The notes under the pieces are model-generated. The model was given only the letters and a program-made list of their open reading frames with translations, searched no databases and was not told the DNA's origin. A DNA stretch of 64,000 bases from JANMDU01 sp043777675 (lineage in GTDB: Bacteria; Pseudomonadota; Gammaproteobacteria; Burkholderiales; Burkholderiaceae_C), in the NCBI GenBank assembly GCA_043777675.1, contig JAYWHR010000006.1, forward strand, positions 7,258-71,257, given 5' to 3'. How positions within the stretch are numbered: position 1 is the first letter of the stretch; each line of letters begins with the position of its first letter. This document shows positions 8,381 through 16,625 of the stretch, one piece after another. A program made the position numbers and the translations under genes.

Positions 8381-8821
8381 ATGCCTAACGTCATGTTAAC
8401 TGCATTTGTTGTGATTGGATTTGTAATAGCCTGTCATGGCCTCAGCGCTGTTTATCGCCGCTTCATATCTGGCAAATGGGTGAAGATCATTGCCAAAGCA
8501 GCCTACGCTGGGGTGGACACTCAAGGAGATCAAGACTTTTCTGCTTGGCTGGTTTATGACTATATTTATTCTGGCAAAAATTTCCGTAGTCCGAGGACTC
8601 GAATGGATTGGCCGCTGAGTAACGAACGCGATGCTTTAACGTTTGAAAGAATGTGGAATGCAGGTCGATCACTCGATATCTGGGTTAATGACAAATCACC
8701 TCACAACAGCTTGGTCTCGCTTGATCGCTGGATGCCAAGTGCTTTGTTTGGCTCTATAGGTTTGCTGTTCTGCATGATAGGTGCTTACAACATCATCAAA
8801 AATTTATATGCAGGGACATGA
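8381..8821 (+). CDS. DUF3592-type membrane protein, first of two
   Basis: A 146-residue protein with an N-terminal transmembrane helix (~residues 4-24), a soluble beta-rich middle (AWLVYDYIYSGKNFRSPRTR, DIWVNDKSPHNSLV) and a C-terminal helix (~118-138). The layout and the middle motifs resemble DUF3592 proteins, whose function is unknown. The next gene is a diverged paralogue overlapping by 4 nt (ATGA). The ATG at 8381 is preferred to a TTG two codons upstream. Confidence 0.65.
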   Translation: MPNVMLTAFVVIGFVIACHGLSAVYRRFISGKWVKIIAKAAYAGVDTQGDQDFSAWLVYDYIYSGKNFRSPRTRMDWPLSNERDALTFERMWNAGRSLDIWVNDKSPHNSLVSLDRWMPSALFGSIGLLFCMIGAYNIIKNLYAGT

Positions 8822-9264
8822 TCTTGGCAACAATTAGTCTTCTGCTCGGCGCTTTATTAGGCGGGATTTTCGCAATCATTGGACTGCGAGACATTTTTAA
8901 CCGATCAAACTCTGGGAGTTTGATTCCTACATCAGCGACTGTATTGAGTTCAGGAATAGACGAGTCGCAAGCCCTAGATGGCGGCGTACCTACTTATACG
9001 CCTTGGCTGATCTACGAATATGGCCACATGGGTCAGCGTTATCGCAGCCCCAAAACTTCTTTAACTACCTCAGCATACTTTGATTCAATGGATGCCAATA
9101 AGTATTTAAATCAATGGAAAACTGGCACCAAGCGCAGCGCCTGGGTCAACGATAAGTTTCCTCACAACAGTACGCTCAACCGCTATTCTCGGATAGAAGG
9201 ATTTGCTAGTGCTTTTTTCGGTATTGCCATGATCTGCTTTTCACTTTACATGCTCTCTCGCTGA
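8818..9264 (+). CDS. DUF3592-type membrane protein, second of two
   Basis: A 148-residue paralogue of the preceding protein: same N- and C-terminal transmembrane helices and matching central motifs (WLIYEYGHMGQRYRSPKTS and SAWVNDKFPHNSTLNRYS against VYDYIYSGKNFRSPRTR and DIWVNDKSPHNSLVSLDR). Translational coupling through the ATGA overlap implies equal amounts, so the two may form a heteromer. Function unknown. Confidence 0.65.
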   Translation: MILATISLLLGALLGGIFAIIGLRDIFNRSNSGSLIPTSATVLSSGIDESQALDGGVPTYTPWLIYEYGHMGQRYRSPKTSLTTSAYFDSMDANKYLNQWKTGTKRSAWVNDKFPHNSTLNRYSRIEGFASAFFGIAMICFSLYMLSR

Positions 9265-9271
9265 TTTCAAA

Positions 9272-10141
9272 ATGAACGAACAATTCCAAGCCCTTCTTAT
9301 TCGCGCTGAAAGCCTGCTCGCTCGCGTAGAACTCATCCTTCCACAGCCGCTTACCGCTCCTGATTGGACGAGCCATGCAATTGCTTGGCGCTATCGCAAG
9401 CGGGCCAGTGGGCATGGGGCGCTGGAGCCGGTGCAGCATGTTGCGTCCATCAGCTTGAGTGATTTGAAAGAGATTGATGTTCAGAAAGAAAAAATTCAGC
9501 GCAACACCGAGCAATTTGTGAGCAGCCACACGGCCAACAATGTGCTGCTCACGGGTGCGCGCGGCACGGGGAAATCTTCTCTCATTCGCGCTTGCTTGGC
9601 TGAGTATGCGCCTCGCGGGCTGCGCTTGATTGAGGTTGATAAATCGGACTTGGTGGACTTGCCTGACATCATTGATGTGATTGCCGGTCGTCCAGAAAAA
9701 TTCATCATCTATTGCGACGACATCAGCTTTGAAGAGGGCGACGGCAGCTACAAAGCGCTCAAATCCGTGCTCGATGGTTCTATTCAAGGAGGCGCGGCCA
9801 ATATGCTGATCTACGCCACCAGCAATCGCCGCCACCTGCTGCCCGAATACATGAAAGAGAACCTCACGTATCAGCACACGCCCGATGGCGAAGTGCATCC
9901 GGGTGAGGTGGTGGAAGAAAAAATCTCACTCTCTGAGCGCTTTGGCTTGTGGGTGAGTTTTTATCCGTTTACGCAAGACGAATACTTGGCCATCGTAGCG
10001 CAGTGGCTGCGCAATTTGAACGTGCCCGAATCCTGCATCGAAGCCGCACAAAAAGAAAGCCTCGCCTGGAGCCTAGAGCGCGCCAGCAGAAGCGGGCGCG
10101 TGGCGTATCAGTTTGCCAAGGATTTTGCGGGGCGGGTTTGA
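9272..10141 (+). CDS. DUF815 family AAA-type ATPase
   Basis: A 289-residue P-loop ATPase. Walker A is GARGTGKSS (~residue 94), Walker B is FIIYCDDISFEEGDGSYKALKSVL, and sensor-type YATSNRRHLLPEYM follows; the order and spacing fit DUF815. The first ~80 residues carry a domain with WRYRKR. Members are widespread in proteobacteria and their substrate is unknown. It starts 7 nt after the DUF3592 pair and may be in the same transcript. Confidence 0.85.
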   Translation: MNEQFQALLIRAESLLARVELILPQPLTAPDWTSHAIAWRYRKRASGHGALEPVQHVASISLSDLKEIDVQKEKIQRNTEQFVSSHTANNVLLTGARGTGKSSLIRACLAEYAPRGLRLIEVDKSDLVDLPDIIDVIAGRPEKFIIYCDDISFEEGDGSYKALKSVLDGSIQGGAANMLIYATSNRRHLLPEYMKENLTYQHTPDGEVHPGEVVEEKISLSERFGLWVSFYPFTQDEYLAIVAQWLRNLNVPESCIEAAQKESLAWSLERASRSGRVAYQFAKDFAGRV

Positions 10142-10153
10142 ACGACTATCGCG

Positions 10154-10456
10154 CTAGTCGATTACAGATGGATATTGGCGTGATGTGTGAATCACGTTGT
10201 GAACTTCAACTTTTGATTCAGTGACGCGGACAATCGCCACATAGCGGTACCTACTGATAACCAATTCTCGTGTGCCTGGCACACGACCTATCCGAGTGCG
10301 CATGGGGAAAATGCACAGACTCTCGATCTGCGCAATCATGTCTGCAATCATCTCCAAGCTAAACGCAGCGTTGACCTCCTGCGTGTAGTAGAGCGCGATC
10401 TCGGTCAAATCTTGTTGCGCCGTATCTTTCCAATCGATCAGATGCGAGGCTTGCAT
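10154..10456 (-). CDS. RelE/ParE-family toxin
   Basis: A 100-residue protein with the compact ParE/RelE fold pattern: two N-terminal helices (WKDTAQQDLTEIALYYTQE...), then strands with GRVPGTRELVISRYRYVAIVRV and a final VHNVIHTSRQYP. The conserved R-x-L/V...Y pattern and the terminal H-x-x-R-x-Y/W are typical of ParE toxins (gyrase inhibitors) and RelE mRNA interferases; the ParE side is favoured. It follows the Phd-like antitoxin by 12 nt. Confidence 0.85.
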   Translation of the reverse strand: MQASHLIDWKDTAQQDLTEIALYYTQEVNAAFSLEMIADMIAQIESLCIFPMRTRIGRVPGTRELVISRYRYVAIVRVTESKVEVHNVIHTSRQYPSVID

Positions 10457-10468
10457 CGCGGGCTACTC

Positions 10469-10792
10469 TTAGTGCGCCGCTGCTTGCAGTTTTTTGGAGT
10501 GCACTAATACTTTCTCGCGAATATTGTTCATCAACTCCTGTGTAGTAACTGATGAAGATTCGCCGCGATCAGCTCGATCTAAACTGCGCTGCACCTTGGC
10601 GCGAAACCACGCATCGTAGCCCGCCTCTTGCTCAGCATGAATGGCTTGAACGACTTCACCCGCATGGCCGTCAAACGGAATCATGATGCCCACAGACCGT
10701 CCGTTCTTCGTGACAATCACCGGCTCACGCTGCATCGCATCGAGAAATTCCCCGAAATGGGTTTTGGCTTCTTTGGCGGTGAAGGTTTTCAT
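10469..10792 (-). CDS. Phd/YefM-type antitoxin
   Basis: A 107-residue antitoxin with an N-terminal Phd domain (MKTFTAKEAKTHFGEFLDAMQREPVIVTKNGRSVGIMIP is spread over residues 1-40), which binds DNA as a dimer. The C-terminal part (RAKVQRSLDRADRGESS) should bind the ParE-like toxin encoded next. A 24-nt palindrome 10 nt before the start is the likely operator. Confidence 0.87.
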   Translation of the reverse strand: MKTFTAKEAKTHFGEFLDAMQREPVIVTKNGRSVGIMIPFDGHAGEVVQAIHAEQEAGYDAWFRAKVQRSLDRADRGESSSVTTQELMNNIREKVLVHSKKLQAAAH

Positions 10793-10802
10793 GATGAACG
10801 AA

Positions 10803-10826
10803 TGATCAAAGTGATTACTTTGATCA
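10803..10826. promoter_or_regulatory. palindromic operator of the Phd-ParE operon
   Basis: Perfect inverted repeat TGATCAAAGT-GATT-ACTTTGATCA, 10 nt upstream of the antitoxin start. Phd-family antitoxins bind such palindromes to repress their own operon. Confidence 0.7.
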
Positions 10827-10843
10827 TTTTAGCAAGACTTCAA

Positions 10844-11305
10844 TCACCCCGCCAGTGCCGCCTTCACCGCATCAGATACTTGCCCCATATCGGCCTTGCC
10901 AGCGAGCTCGGCTTTGACTGCGCCCATGACTTTTCCCATGTCGCCGGGGCCCACACCTCGTCCAAGTTCTGCGCCGAGTTCGGCCACGATGGCTTTAACG
11001 GCAGCGGTCACTTCATCCACACTCAAACGTTGGGGTAAGTAAACCTGCAAAACGAGCAACTCGGCTTTTTCCACATCCGCCAAATCTTGGCGGCCACCCG
11101 CTTCGAACGCGGTGATGCTGTCTTTGCGTTGTTTGACGAGTTTGTCCACGATGGCGATGGTTTGTACGTCGTCGAGCGTGATGCGCTCATCGACTTCTTT
11201 TTGTTTGATGGCGGCCAGCAAAGAGCGGATTGTGAGCAGGCGCTCGCTATCTTTAGCGCGCATGGCTGTCTTCATGTCTTCGGTGATGGTGTCTTTGATG
11301 CTCAT
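10844..11305 (-). CDS. yqeY: GatB/YqeY domain protein
   Basis: A 153-residue YqeY-type protein, with MSIKDTITEDMKTAMRAKDSERLLTIRSLLAAIK spread over the first helices and the C-terminal GatB/YqeY helical domain (GPGDMGKVMGAVKAELAGKADMGQVSDAVK). The family resembles the tRNA-binding tail of the GatB amidotransferase; its own function is unclear. The start at 11305 gives the normal length. An in-frame upstream extension would only translate the intergenic hairpin and is rejected. rpsU and yqeY often lie together. Confidence 0.92.
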   Translation of the reverse strand: MSIKDTITEDMKTAMRAKDSERLLTIRSLLAAIKQKEVDERITLDDVQTIAIVDKLVKQRKDSITAFEAGGRQDLADVEKAELLVLQVYLPQRLSVDEVTAAVKAIVAELGAELGRGVGPGDMGKVMGAVKAELAGKADMGQVSDAVKAALAG

Positions 11306-11361
11306 GGTGTGTGCCTTGTCTGTATGAATAGATATTGTAGGTAGGTTCGGACGAAGAGTTT

Positions 11362-11465
11362 CAGAGCGCAAAGGGCGCGAAGGTTGCGCAGTAGGCGCAG
11401 AAAAAGAGCCAAAGTTTGGTTTTCTTTTCTGCGTTCTCTGCGCAAGCTTCGCGCCCTCTGCGTTC
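11362..11465. repeat. long hairpin of CGCAGA/GGCGCGAAG units
   Basis: Arms 11362-11413 and 11414-11465 are complementary over ~50 nt with few mismatches (left GAGCGCAAAGGGCGCGAAGG, right GCGCCCTCTGCGTTC), meeting at a CCAAA / TTTGG tip. It lies between the copper chaperone gene and yqeY and has no open gene. Confidence 0.75.
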
Positions 11466-11474
11466 AAAAATGCC

Positions 11475-11978
11475 TTAATGCTTATGTCCGCTCATATCTT
11501 TGCCCGGCGCGGAGCCGGGCGCGCGCGCTGCAACAGGCATCTTCACTTCGACCTTGCTTTGCTCGCCTTTGGCGTTGCTGAAAGTGAGCGTGACGGGTAC
11601 TTGCGCATCGGCCTTCAAAGATTGCTTCAAATCGAGCAGCATGATGTGAAAACCGCCGGGCTTGAGCTCCACGGCTTTGCCGGCGGGCAGCTCCAAGCCG
11701 CCTTTGACTTCAGCCATTTTCATGACCGAGCCCTCCATTTTCATTTCATGGATTTCGCCGATTTTTGCAACAGTTGTGGACACGCCGATCAGCTTCATAG
11801 TGGCAGGCGCAGTGAGCTTCATAAACCCGCCCGTGCCGCTTTGGCCTTCGACAGCGGTGCGTATCCATGCACCTTCGATTTTCACATCAGCAGCACTTTG
11901 TGCATGAATATTGAAGGAAAAGAGGGCGATAGCCGGCATGAATACTGCGCAGCGTGCTATAAATTTAAGAGTAGACAT
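11475..11978 (-). CDS. periplasmic copper chaperone PCuA(C) family
   Basis: A 167-residue exported protein. The signal peptide (~residues 1-27, cleaved near NIHAQ-SA) precedes a PCuAC domain with the copper ligands in EIHEMKMEGSVMKM (H and M residues), HIMLLDL further on, and a His-containing tail ending DMSGHKH. PCuAC delivers Cu(I) to the CuA centre of cytochrome oxidase. The ATG at 11978 is chosen because it starts a proper signal peptide. Oddly, that signal peptide is encoded by a palindromic repeat copy (IARCAVFMPAIA). Confidence 0.9.
   Translation of the reverse strand: MSTLKFIARCAVFMPAIALFSFNIHAQSAADVKIEGAWIRTAVEGQSGTGGFMKLTAPATMKLIGVSTTVAKIGEIHEMKMEGSVMKMAEVKGGLELPAGKAVELKPGGFHIMLLDLKQSLKADAQVPVTLTFSNAKGEQSKVEVKMPVAARAPGSAPGKDMSGHKH
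11930..11975 (+). repeat. palindromic repeat copy forming the PCuAC signal peptide
   Basis: The + strand reads AGCCGGCATGAATACTGCGC then AGCGTGCTATAAATTTAAG. On the coding strand it encodes IARCAVFMPAIA of the signal peptide, the same frame as IAIHADFMPASS in cca. Confidence 0.8.
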
Positions 11979-12068
11979 GATGAATGCTCGACGTATGAGT
12001 AAATACAAAAATGATGAAGTCGCCCACACTGATCGCTGGGGCCGCAAAAAGGTTTCGCATCAAAACAA

Positions 12069-12099
12069 AAAGCCACGCCGGCTTGCGCTGACGTGGCTT
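12069..12099 (-). terminator. rpsU terminator
   Basis: On the - strand AAGCCACG ... CGTGGCTT forms an 8-bp stem followed by TTTTTGTTTTG, 25 nt after the rpsU stop. Confidence 0.85.
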
Positions 12100-12123
12100 G
12101 TGCTTTTCGCTTTGCGACGATGC

Positions 12124-12336
12124 TTAATACATCTTCGGTGGCAATTGCATGCTGCGCAGGCGTTTGTACTGGCGCTTGACGGCGGCAGACTTCTTGCGCT
12201 TACGCTCAGCGGTGGGCTTCTCATAGAACTCGCGTGCACGCAAGTCGGTGAGGAGGCCAAGCTTCTCGATGGTGCGCTTGAAGCGGCGCAGAGCCACTTC
12301 ATAAGGCTCAGTATCTTTAACACGGATGAGTGTCAT
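12124..12336 (-). CDS. rpsU: 30S ribosomal protein S21
   Basis: A 70-residue, strongly basic S21: MTLIRVKDTEPYEVALRRFKR at the start, LRAREFYEKPTAERKRKKSAA in the middle, ending LPPKMY. S21 joins the 30S platform and helps base-pairing of mRNA with the anti-Shine-Dalgarno. Length is normal. A terminator follows. Confidence 0.97.
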   Translation of the reverse strand: MTLIRVKDTEPYEVALRRFKRTIEKLGLLTDLRAREFYEKPTAERKRKKSAAVKRQYKRLRSMQLPPKMY

Positions 12337-12452
12337 TACAATAAATTTCCAAAGTGTGGGCTGGAGATCAATCAGCCCTAAATTCCTGCCAAAAAGTGAA
12401 TGTATACGGCTGGCAGGTTTTACCGGTTAGCCTTATATTATAACTCGCTCAG

Positions 12453-13178
12453 CTAACTAGCTTGTGCCACCAAAGCCGACATCGAAGTAATCATGATGCG
12501 GCCATAGGCCTGTTCGATCGCGCCGCTCTCGGCGAGCAAACGTAATTGGCTGGCCACAGATTGGCGCGTCATGCCTAGCATGGAAGCTAGTGCATCTTGA
12601 GATACATCCAGCGCTACGCGATGCTGCCCGCTCTCTGCCTCATCGTCGTAAGCCAGCATCACCAAGCGGCGCGCTGTGCGAGCTAGCGATTTGCGCAGCG
12701 TGAAACCTTCAGCCAGCGATAGCAATGCCCGCGTGCGCATGGCTAACAGTCGCGCGATTTGGCAAGCGAGATGCCCGTCTTTCAAAAGCGTCTGCATGGT
12801 GTCTGGCTCAATCACCAAGACATCTGATGATCCAACACTGAAAAAATCTCGCTCGCGGTTGGCTCCGTCAAGCAGCGCCAGCTCGCCAAACCACTGTCCC
12901 GGCCTCACGTAGCCCAAGATAGCTTCATGACCTTCAGTTGACGATGAACACACCTTCATCAATCCGTCCATCAAAACGGCAAATCCATCCCGTCTTTTGC
13001 GTACAGGCTCACCTTGCGCTGCAAAAAGCTGCCCATCGCCCAAGATCATGCGCTTTCCTGCCCCAAAAAGGCTCGCTTGCTGCGCTTTAGAAAGGCTGGA
13101 AAACCAGCGATTGGTGTACAGAGGATGCTGGGGATTCGCAGGCCAACTAGAAACTCCGGATGCGGACAAGATGGTCAT
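12453..13178 (-). CDS. Crp/Fnr family transcriptional regulator
   Basis: A ~241-residue regulator: N-terminal cyclic-nucleotide-binding-like beta barrel (VRKRRDGFAVLMDGLMKV, then GYVRPGQWFGELALLDG), long dimerisation helix, and a C-terminal winged helix with recognition helix SQDALASMLGMTRQSVASQLRLL. There are no Fnr-type cysteine clusters, so it is not an Fe-S oxygen sensor; the ligand is unknown. The ATG at 13178 is favoured over a TTG at 13205. The 240-nt AT-rich region upstream probably holds its promoter. Confidence 0.88.
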   Translation of the reverse strand: MTILSASGVSSWPANPQHPLYTNRWFSSLSKAQQASLFGAGKRMILGDGQLFAAQGEPVRKRRDGFAVLMDGLMKVCSSSTEGHEAILGYVRPGQWFGELALLDGANRERDFFSVGSSDVLVIEPDTMQTLLKDGHLACQIARLLAMRTRALLSLAEGFTLRKSLARTARRLVMLAYDDEAESGQHRVALDVSQDALASMLGMTRQSVASQLRLLAESGAIEQAYGRIMITSMSALVAQAS

Positions 13179-13420
13179 AGATGTTGTGTTACGTGAATAG
13201 AACAAACACTAGAAAACTGCAAAATATGCACTACGAGTGTGAAAAACCACAGTTATGCTAACTATTTTGATATAAAAACTTTGTCCGTAAATTCACATTT
13301 GAGAGTTATAAGTACGCTATCGCACTAGGATTTAACACAGCTGTGGTGAAAACCACTACGAACACTTTTTCATTTTTTTCGAATTGAATATCAATTCAAT
13401 ACTTCTTAAGTAGTATTTTT
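13179..13420. other. AT-rich intergenic region
   Basis: About 240 nt without a gene, between the end of cca and the Crp-type gene (both on -). It is AT-rich and holds the inverted repeat GAATTGA-ATA-TCAATTC (13381-13397). It probably carries the promoter of the Crp-type gene; no clear terminator was seen. Confidence 0.5.
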
Positions 13421-14707
13421 TTAGAGGTTTTCTAGGCTTTTTATGCGCGCAATAGCGATGGCCTGACCGATTTGCTCTGCATGCCTTCCTTCAGCCAGCG
13501 CCTGCTGTGCGATTTCAGCCGTTGACACGGATAAAGTTTGCTGTAGTGCGAGTTGCAAGCGCTGATAGGGCAAATAAGCTTGATCTTGCAAGCCAAGGCG
13601 TCCACGTGCATCGCATTCACAGGCCTGCAATATCTGCACAAAGCGCTGTGGCTTACGCAGGGCATCGCATCGCTCAAGCAGGCGCAGTATGCCTTTTGCA
13701 TTGAGGCTCTCGCTTCGATGAATATTGCCATGCTCTCTAGCCACCACCACGGCGATTTCTTTGCATTCGGTTGGCACGCGCAGGCGCTTGCACACTGGCA
13801 GCAGCAAATCCACGCTGCGCATTTCATGGCCAATATGGCGCGGCAAAATATCTGCTGGCGTGGTGCCTTTGCCCAGATCGTGAACGAGGCAAGCAAAGCG
13901 CACAGGCAATGGCGCATTGAGTTGCGCAGCCATATCCATCACCATCATCAGATGCACGCCGGTATCAATCTCAGGGTGATATTCCGCGCGTTGCGGCACG
14001 CCCCACAATCGCTCGACTTCTGGCAGCAGCACTTGCAGCGCGCCGCATTGCCGCAAGACAGTCAACATCCTCGAGGGTTTTTCTTCCATCAATCCTTTGG
14101 CTAATTCTTGCCACACTCGCTCAGCCACCAGTGCGTCTGCCTCGCCAGCAGCCACCATGCGGCCCATCAAATCCAGTGTGGGCTTGGCCACGGAGAAGCC
14201 TGCGTAGCGTGCGGCAAATCTGGCCACGCGCAAGATGCGCACCGGGTCTTCCTCAAAGGCTGGGCTGGTGTGGCGCAGCAACTGATCTTTGATATCACGC
14301 TGACCGCCAAACGGATCCATAACGGCATCTTTGGATAGATTTGTTATATCAAATGAGCTACTAGCCGGCATAAAATCTGCGTGGATTGCTATTGAATTGA
14401 TAGTAAGATCACGCCGCGCCAAATCCTGTTCGATCGTCACATCAGGCGCAGCATGCATCTCAAAGCCGTGATAGCCGGGGGCGGTTTTGCGCTCTGTTCG
14501 CGCTAGGGCGTATTCTTCTTTGGTGTTCGGATGCAGGAACACCGGAAAATCTTTACCGACGGGCAGAAAACCTGCGTCCAGCATCTCTCGCGGGCTGCTT
14601 CCCACCACACACCAATCCCGATCTACCACGGCTCGCCCCATGAGCGTATCGCGCACTGCGCCGCCCACGAGGTAGACCTGACCGGGGATCTTTATGGCAA
14701 CTTTCAC
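13421..14707 (-). CDS. cca: multifunctional CCA-adding tRNA nucleotidyltransferase
   Basis: A 428-residue class II CCA-adding enzyme with an HD domain. The nucleotidyltransferase part has VYLVGGAVRDTLMG and the DRDWCVVG carboxylates, then ARRDLTINSIA; the neck has EEDPVRILRVARFAARY; the HD phosphohydrolase has FACLVHDLGKGTTP. It builds or repairs the CCA end of tRNAs. A palindromic repeat copy adds about 14 residues (IHADFMPASSSFDITNLS) between INSIA and the conserved DPFGGQRD, where E. coli Cca has only a short link. The start overlaps the stop of rlmI by 4 nt. Confidence 0.96.
   Translation of the reverse strand: MKVAIKIPGQVYLVGGAVRDTLMGRAVVDRDWCVVGSSPREMLDAGFLPVGKDFPVFLHPNTKEEYALARTERKTAPGYHGFEMHAAPDVTIEQDLARRDLTINSIAIHADFMPASSSFDITNLSKDAVMDPFGGQRDIKDQLLRHTSPAFEEDPVRILRVARFAARYAGFSVAKPTLDLMGRMVAAGEADALVAERVWQELAKGLMEEKPSRMLTVLRQCGALQVLLPEVERLWGVPQRAEYHPEIDTGVHLMMVMDMAAQLNAPLPVRFACLVHDLGKGTTPADILPRHIGHEMRSVDLLLPVCKRLRVPTECKEIAVVVAREHGNIHRSESLNAKGILRLLERCDALRKPQRFVQILQACECDARGRLGLQDQAYLPYQRLQLALQQTLSVSTAEIAQQALAEGRHAEQIGQAIAIARIKSLENL
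14357..14406 (+). repeat. palindromic repeat copy inside cca
   Basis: The + strand reads AGCCGGCATAAAATCTGCGT then GCTATTGAATTGATAGT. It is antisense to cca and encodes IAIHADFMPASS in the cca frame, matching the argJ copy. Confidence 0.88.
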
Positions 14708-15936
14708 TTTTTCATCACCACCAGCCCTTTGAGGTATTCGCCCTCAGGGAAACGCATCGTGATCGGGTGATCGGGCGCAGCACCTAAGTGCGCAGTGATG
14801 TAGCCATCTGCGCCCGCATCCATCGCAGCGCCTGCCACGATTTTGTGAAACAGATCGGCATCAATGCCGCCCGAGCAACTGAAGGTGTAAAGCAAACCAC
14901 CCGGCTCAAGCAACTTGAAAGCAAGGCGGTTGATGTCTTTATAAGCTCTTGCCGCGCGCTCAGCATGCGCTGTTGACGGCGCAAATTTCGGCGGATCAAG
15001 AATGATCAGATCAAAAGTGCGCCCCTCGGCGATAAATTGCCGAAGGCTGGCGTTCACATCAGCATCTAAAAATTGAGCGCTGCCATCTGAAATTTGCGCT
15101 TCAAAGCCGTTCAAAGCCACATTGGCGCGTGCTCGCTCAATCGCGGGGCCCGAGGAATCAATGCTGGTGATTTGCGCGCCATCCAAAGCGCCCACTTCGC
15201 GCAAGCCAGTGAGCCCTGCTACGGTGAAGCCGCCTGTGTAGCAATAGCAATTGAGCATTCGGCGAAATTTGCACCTCGCCGCCTCTTGCGCAAAGCGCTG
15301 ACGGTTGTCGCGCTGATCCAGATAAAAGCCGGTTTTATGGCCTTCGGAAATGCTCACTTTGAGCTTCCAAGCATGCTCTTGAATGATGATTTCGTCCTTG
15401 GCATCTTCACCGCCAGCCAGCCAACCTGTGGCCGCAGGCAAGCCTTCCAGCGTGCGGCTGCTCGCATCCGATCTTTCATAGAGTTTGGTCAACCCACTGG
15501 CCTCTAGCAAAGCCGCCGTAATGAGCTTTTTCTGCCGCTCTGCTCCGGCCGATAAAAACTGCGCCACCAGCGTATCCCCATACTGATCGACGATCAAACC
15601 CGGCAAACCATCGGCTTCACCATGCACCAAACGTACGCCATCGCTTTCTATCGGATATTTAGTGCCAAAACGCTTCCTAGCCGCCATAGAACGTGCGCAG
15701 AGCGCTACGAAAAAAGGAGCATCGATACGCTGCGCCTCGTCAAAGCTCCACACCCGTGCGCGAATCTTGCTGCTCGGGCTGAACGCCGCCCAAGCGAGGA
15801 ATTTGCCTTCCGCGGATTGCACGCGCACCGTCTCGCCCGAATCTGCACCGCCAGAGGCTAAGGCGTTGTCATAAATCCAAGAATGGCCGCGCAGCAAAGC
15901 GCGCTCTTTGCCGGGGCGCAGGGTAATGATTTTCAT
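14704..15936 (-). CDS. rlmI: 23S rRNA (cytosine-1962-C5) methyltransferase RlmI family
   Basis: A 410-residue class I SAM methyltransferase with an N-terminal PUA domain (ALLRGHSWIYDNAL), a central RlmI-type domain (GLPGLIVDQYGDTLVAQF, then GHKTGFYLDQRDNR) and a Rossmann fold with MLNCYCYTGGFTVAG (SAM motif) and LIILDPPKFAPS (motif IV). The FSCSGG element holds the cysteine used by 5-methylcytosine enzymes. It starts the cca transcript; stop and cca start overlap as ATGA. Confidence 0.93.
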   Translation of the reverse strand: MKIITLRPGKERALLRGHSWIYDNALASGGADSGETVRVQSAEGKFLAWAAFSPSSKIRARVWSFDEAQRIDAPFFVALCARSMAARKRFGTKYPIESDGVRLVHGEADGLPGLIVDQYGDTLVAQFLSAGAERQKKLITAALLEASGLTKLYERSDASSRTLEGLPAATGWLAGGEDAKDEIIIQEHAWKLKVSISEGHKTGFYLDQRDNRQRFAQEAARCKFRRMLNCYCYTGGFTVAGLTGLREVGALDGAQITSIDSSGPAIERARANVALNGFEAQISDGSAQFLDADVNASLRQFIAEGRTFDLIILDPPKFAPSTAHAERAARAYKDINRLAFKLLEPGGLLYTFSCSGGIDADLFHKIVAGAAMDAGADGYITAHLGAAPDHPITMRFPEGEYLKGLVVMKK

Positions 15937-15975
15937 ACCCCGATTGTCACTGATCAGATCGCCTTGAAATCAAGG

Positions 15976-16464
15976 TCAATCTGTTTGCTTAAGGTCTTTG
16001 ACGAAGCCGTCCCATTGAGAGCTCGTTAGTAAGAAATCCATCCGCTCAATGGCTCTTGCCCAAACCGTGTGTTTGCCAGCCTTAACCTCTGCATAAGCGT
16101 TATGCACAATGGACCGCAGCGTCTCAAAGGAGACCAGCTGCATATCCCAAGATTCACAAGTACGCCTCTCCAATTCGCGGTAGTGATACAGCTGCACAAT
16201 ACCGTAATGCCGGGGATCGCGCAGTATGCGAGACCAGAGATCACCAACCGCTTGGCTGGGTCCTTCGATCATCTGAAGAAATACTTGATCGCTGTACATC
16301 AACAAGCCTGTGATGTGATCCATTTTGTTGAGGCTTGAAAAATTCTGTACAAATGCCTTCAAGGCCTCTTCATCCATTGCCTTCGATGAAAGGCTGCAAT
16401 AAAGTATCTGATCAATTTCAATATCTTGATCAGCATCGCCTCGTAGGAATTTTTCTGTAGGCAT
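15976..16464 (-). CDS. BLUF-domain blue-light sensor
   Basis: A 162-residue protein. Residues ~17-110 have the BLUF pattern: the flavin-near tyrosine in QILYCSL, the asparagine in SSLNKMDHITGLLMY, the glutamine in VFLQMIEGPSQAV, and RDPRHYGIVQL. BLUF domains bind FAD and signal blue light through a hydrogen-bond switch. There is no attached EAL or cyclase domain, so it would act by protein contact (as PixD does). The C-terminal ~50 residues are likely cap helices. It stands alone with a 160-nt upstream gap. Confidence 0.87.
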   Translation of the reverse strand: MPTEKFLRGDADQDIEIDQILYCSLSSKAMDEEALKAFVQNFSSLNKMDHITGLLMYSDQVFLQMIEGPSQAVGDLWSRILRDPRHYGIVQLYHYRELERRTCESWDMQLVSFETLRSIVHNAYAEVKAGKHTVWARAIERMDFLLTSSQWDGFVKDLKQTD

Positions 16465-16625
16465 ATGAAGTCTTGTGTTTTATTTCGCCATCTTTTTCAT
16501 TTTTCCTGCATTTGCAGCTGAATGGCAAGCAACTAGTTGTCGAAAACATAGACTTTTGAGCTGTAACTAGCCAAGCATGGTTCTAATTATCAAAAAAACA
16601 ACATTTCAGCGAAAGAGCGATGCGC

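Noticed and set aside
11306..11467. N-terminal extension of the YqeY-like protein
   Set aside because: It would translate the intergenic hairpin; the start at 11305 gives the family's usual start and length.
13381..13397. Fnr-type binding site before the Crp-like gene
   Set aside because: GAATTGA-ATA-TCAATTC is symmetric but its spacing does not fit TTGAT-N4-ATCAA.
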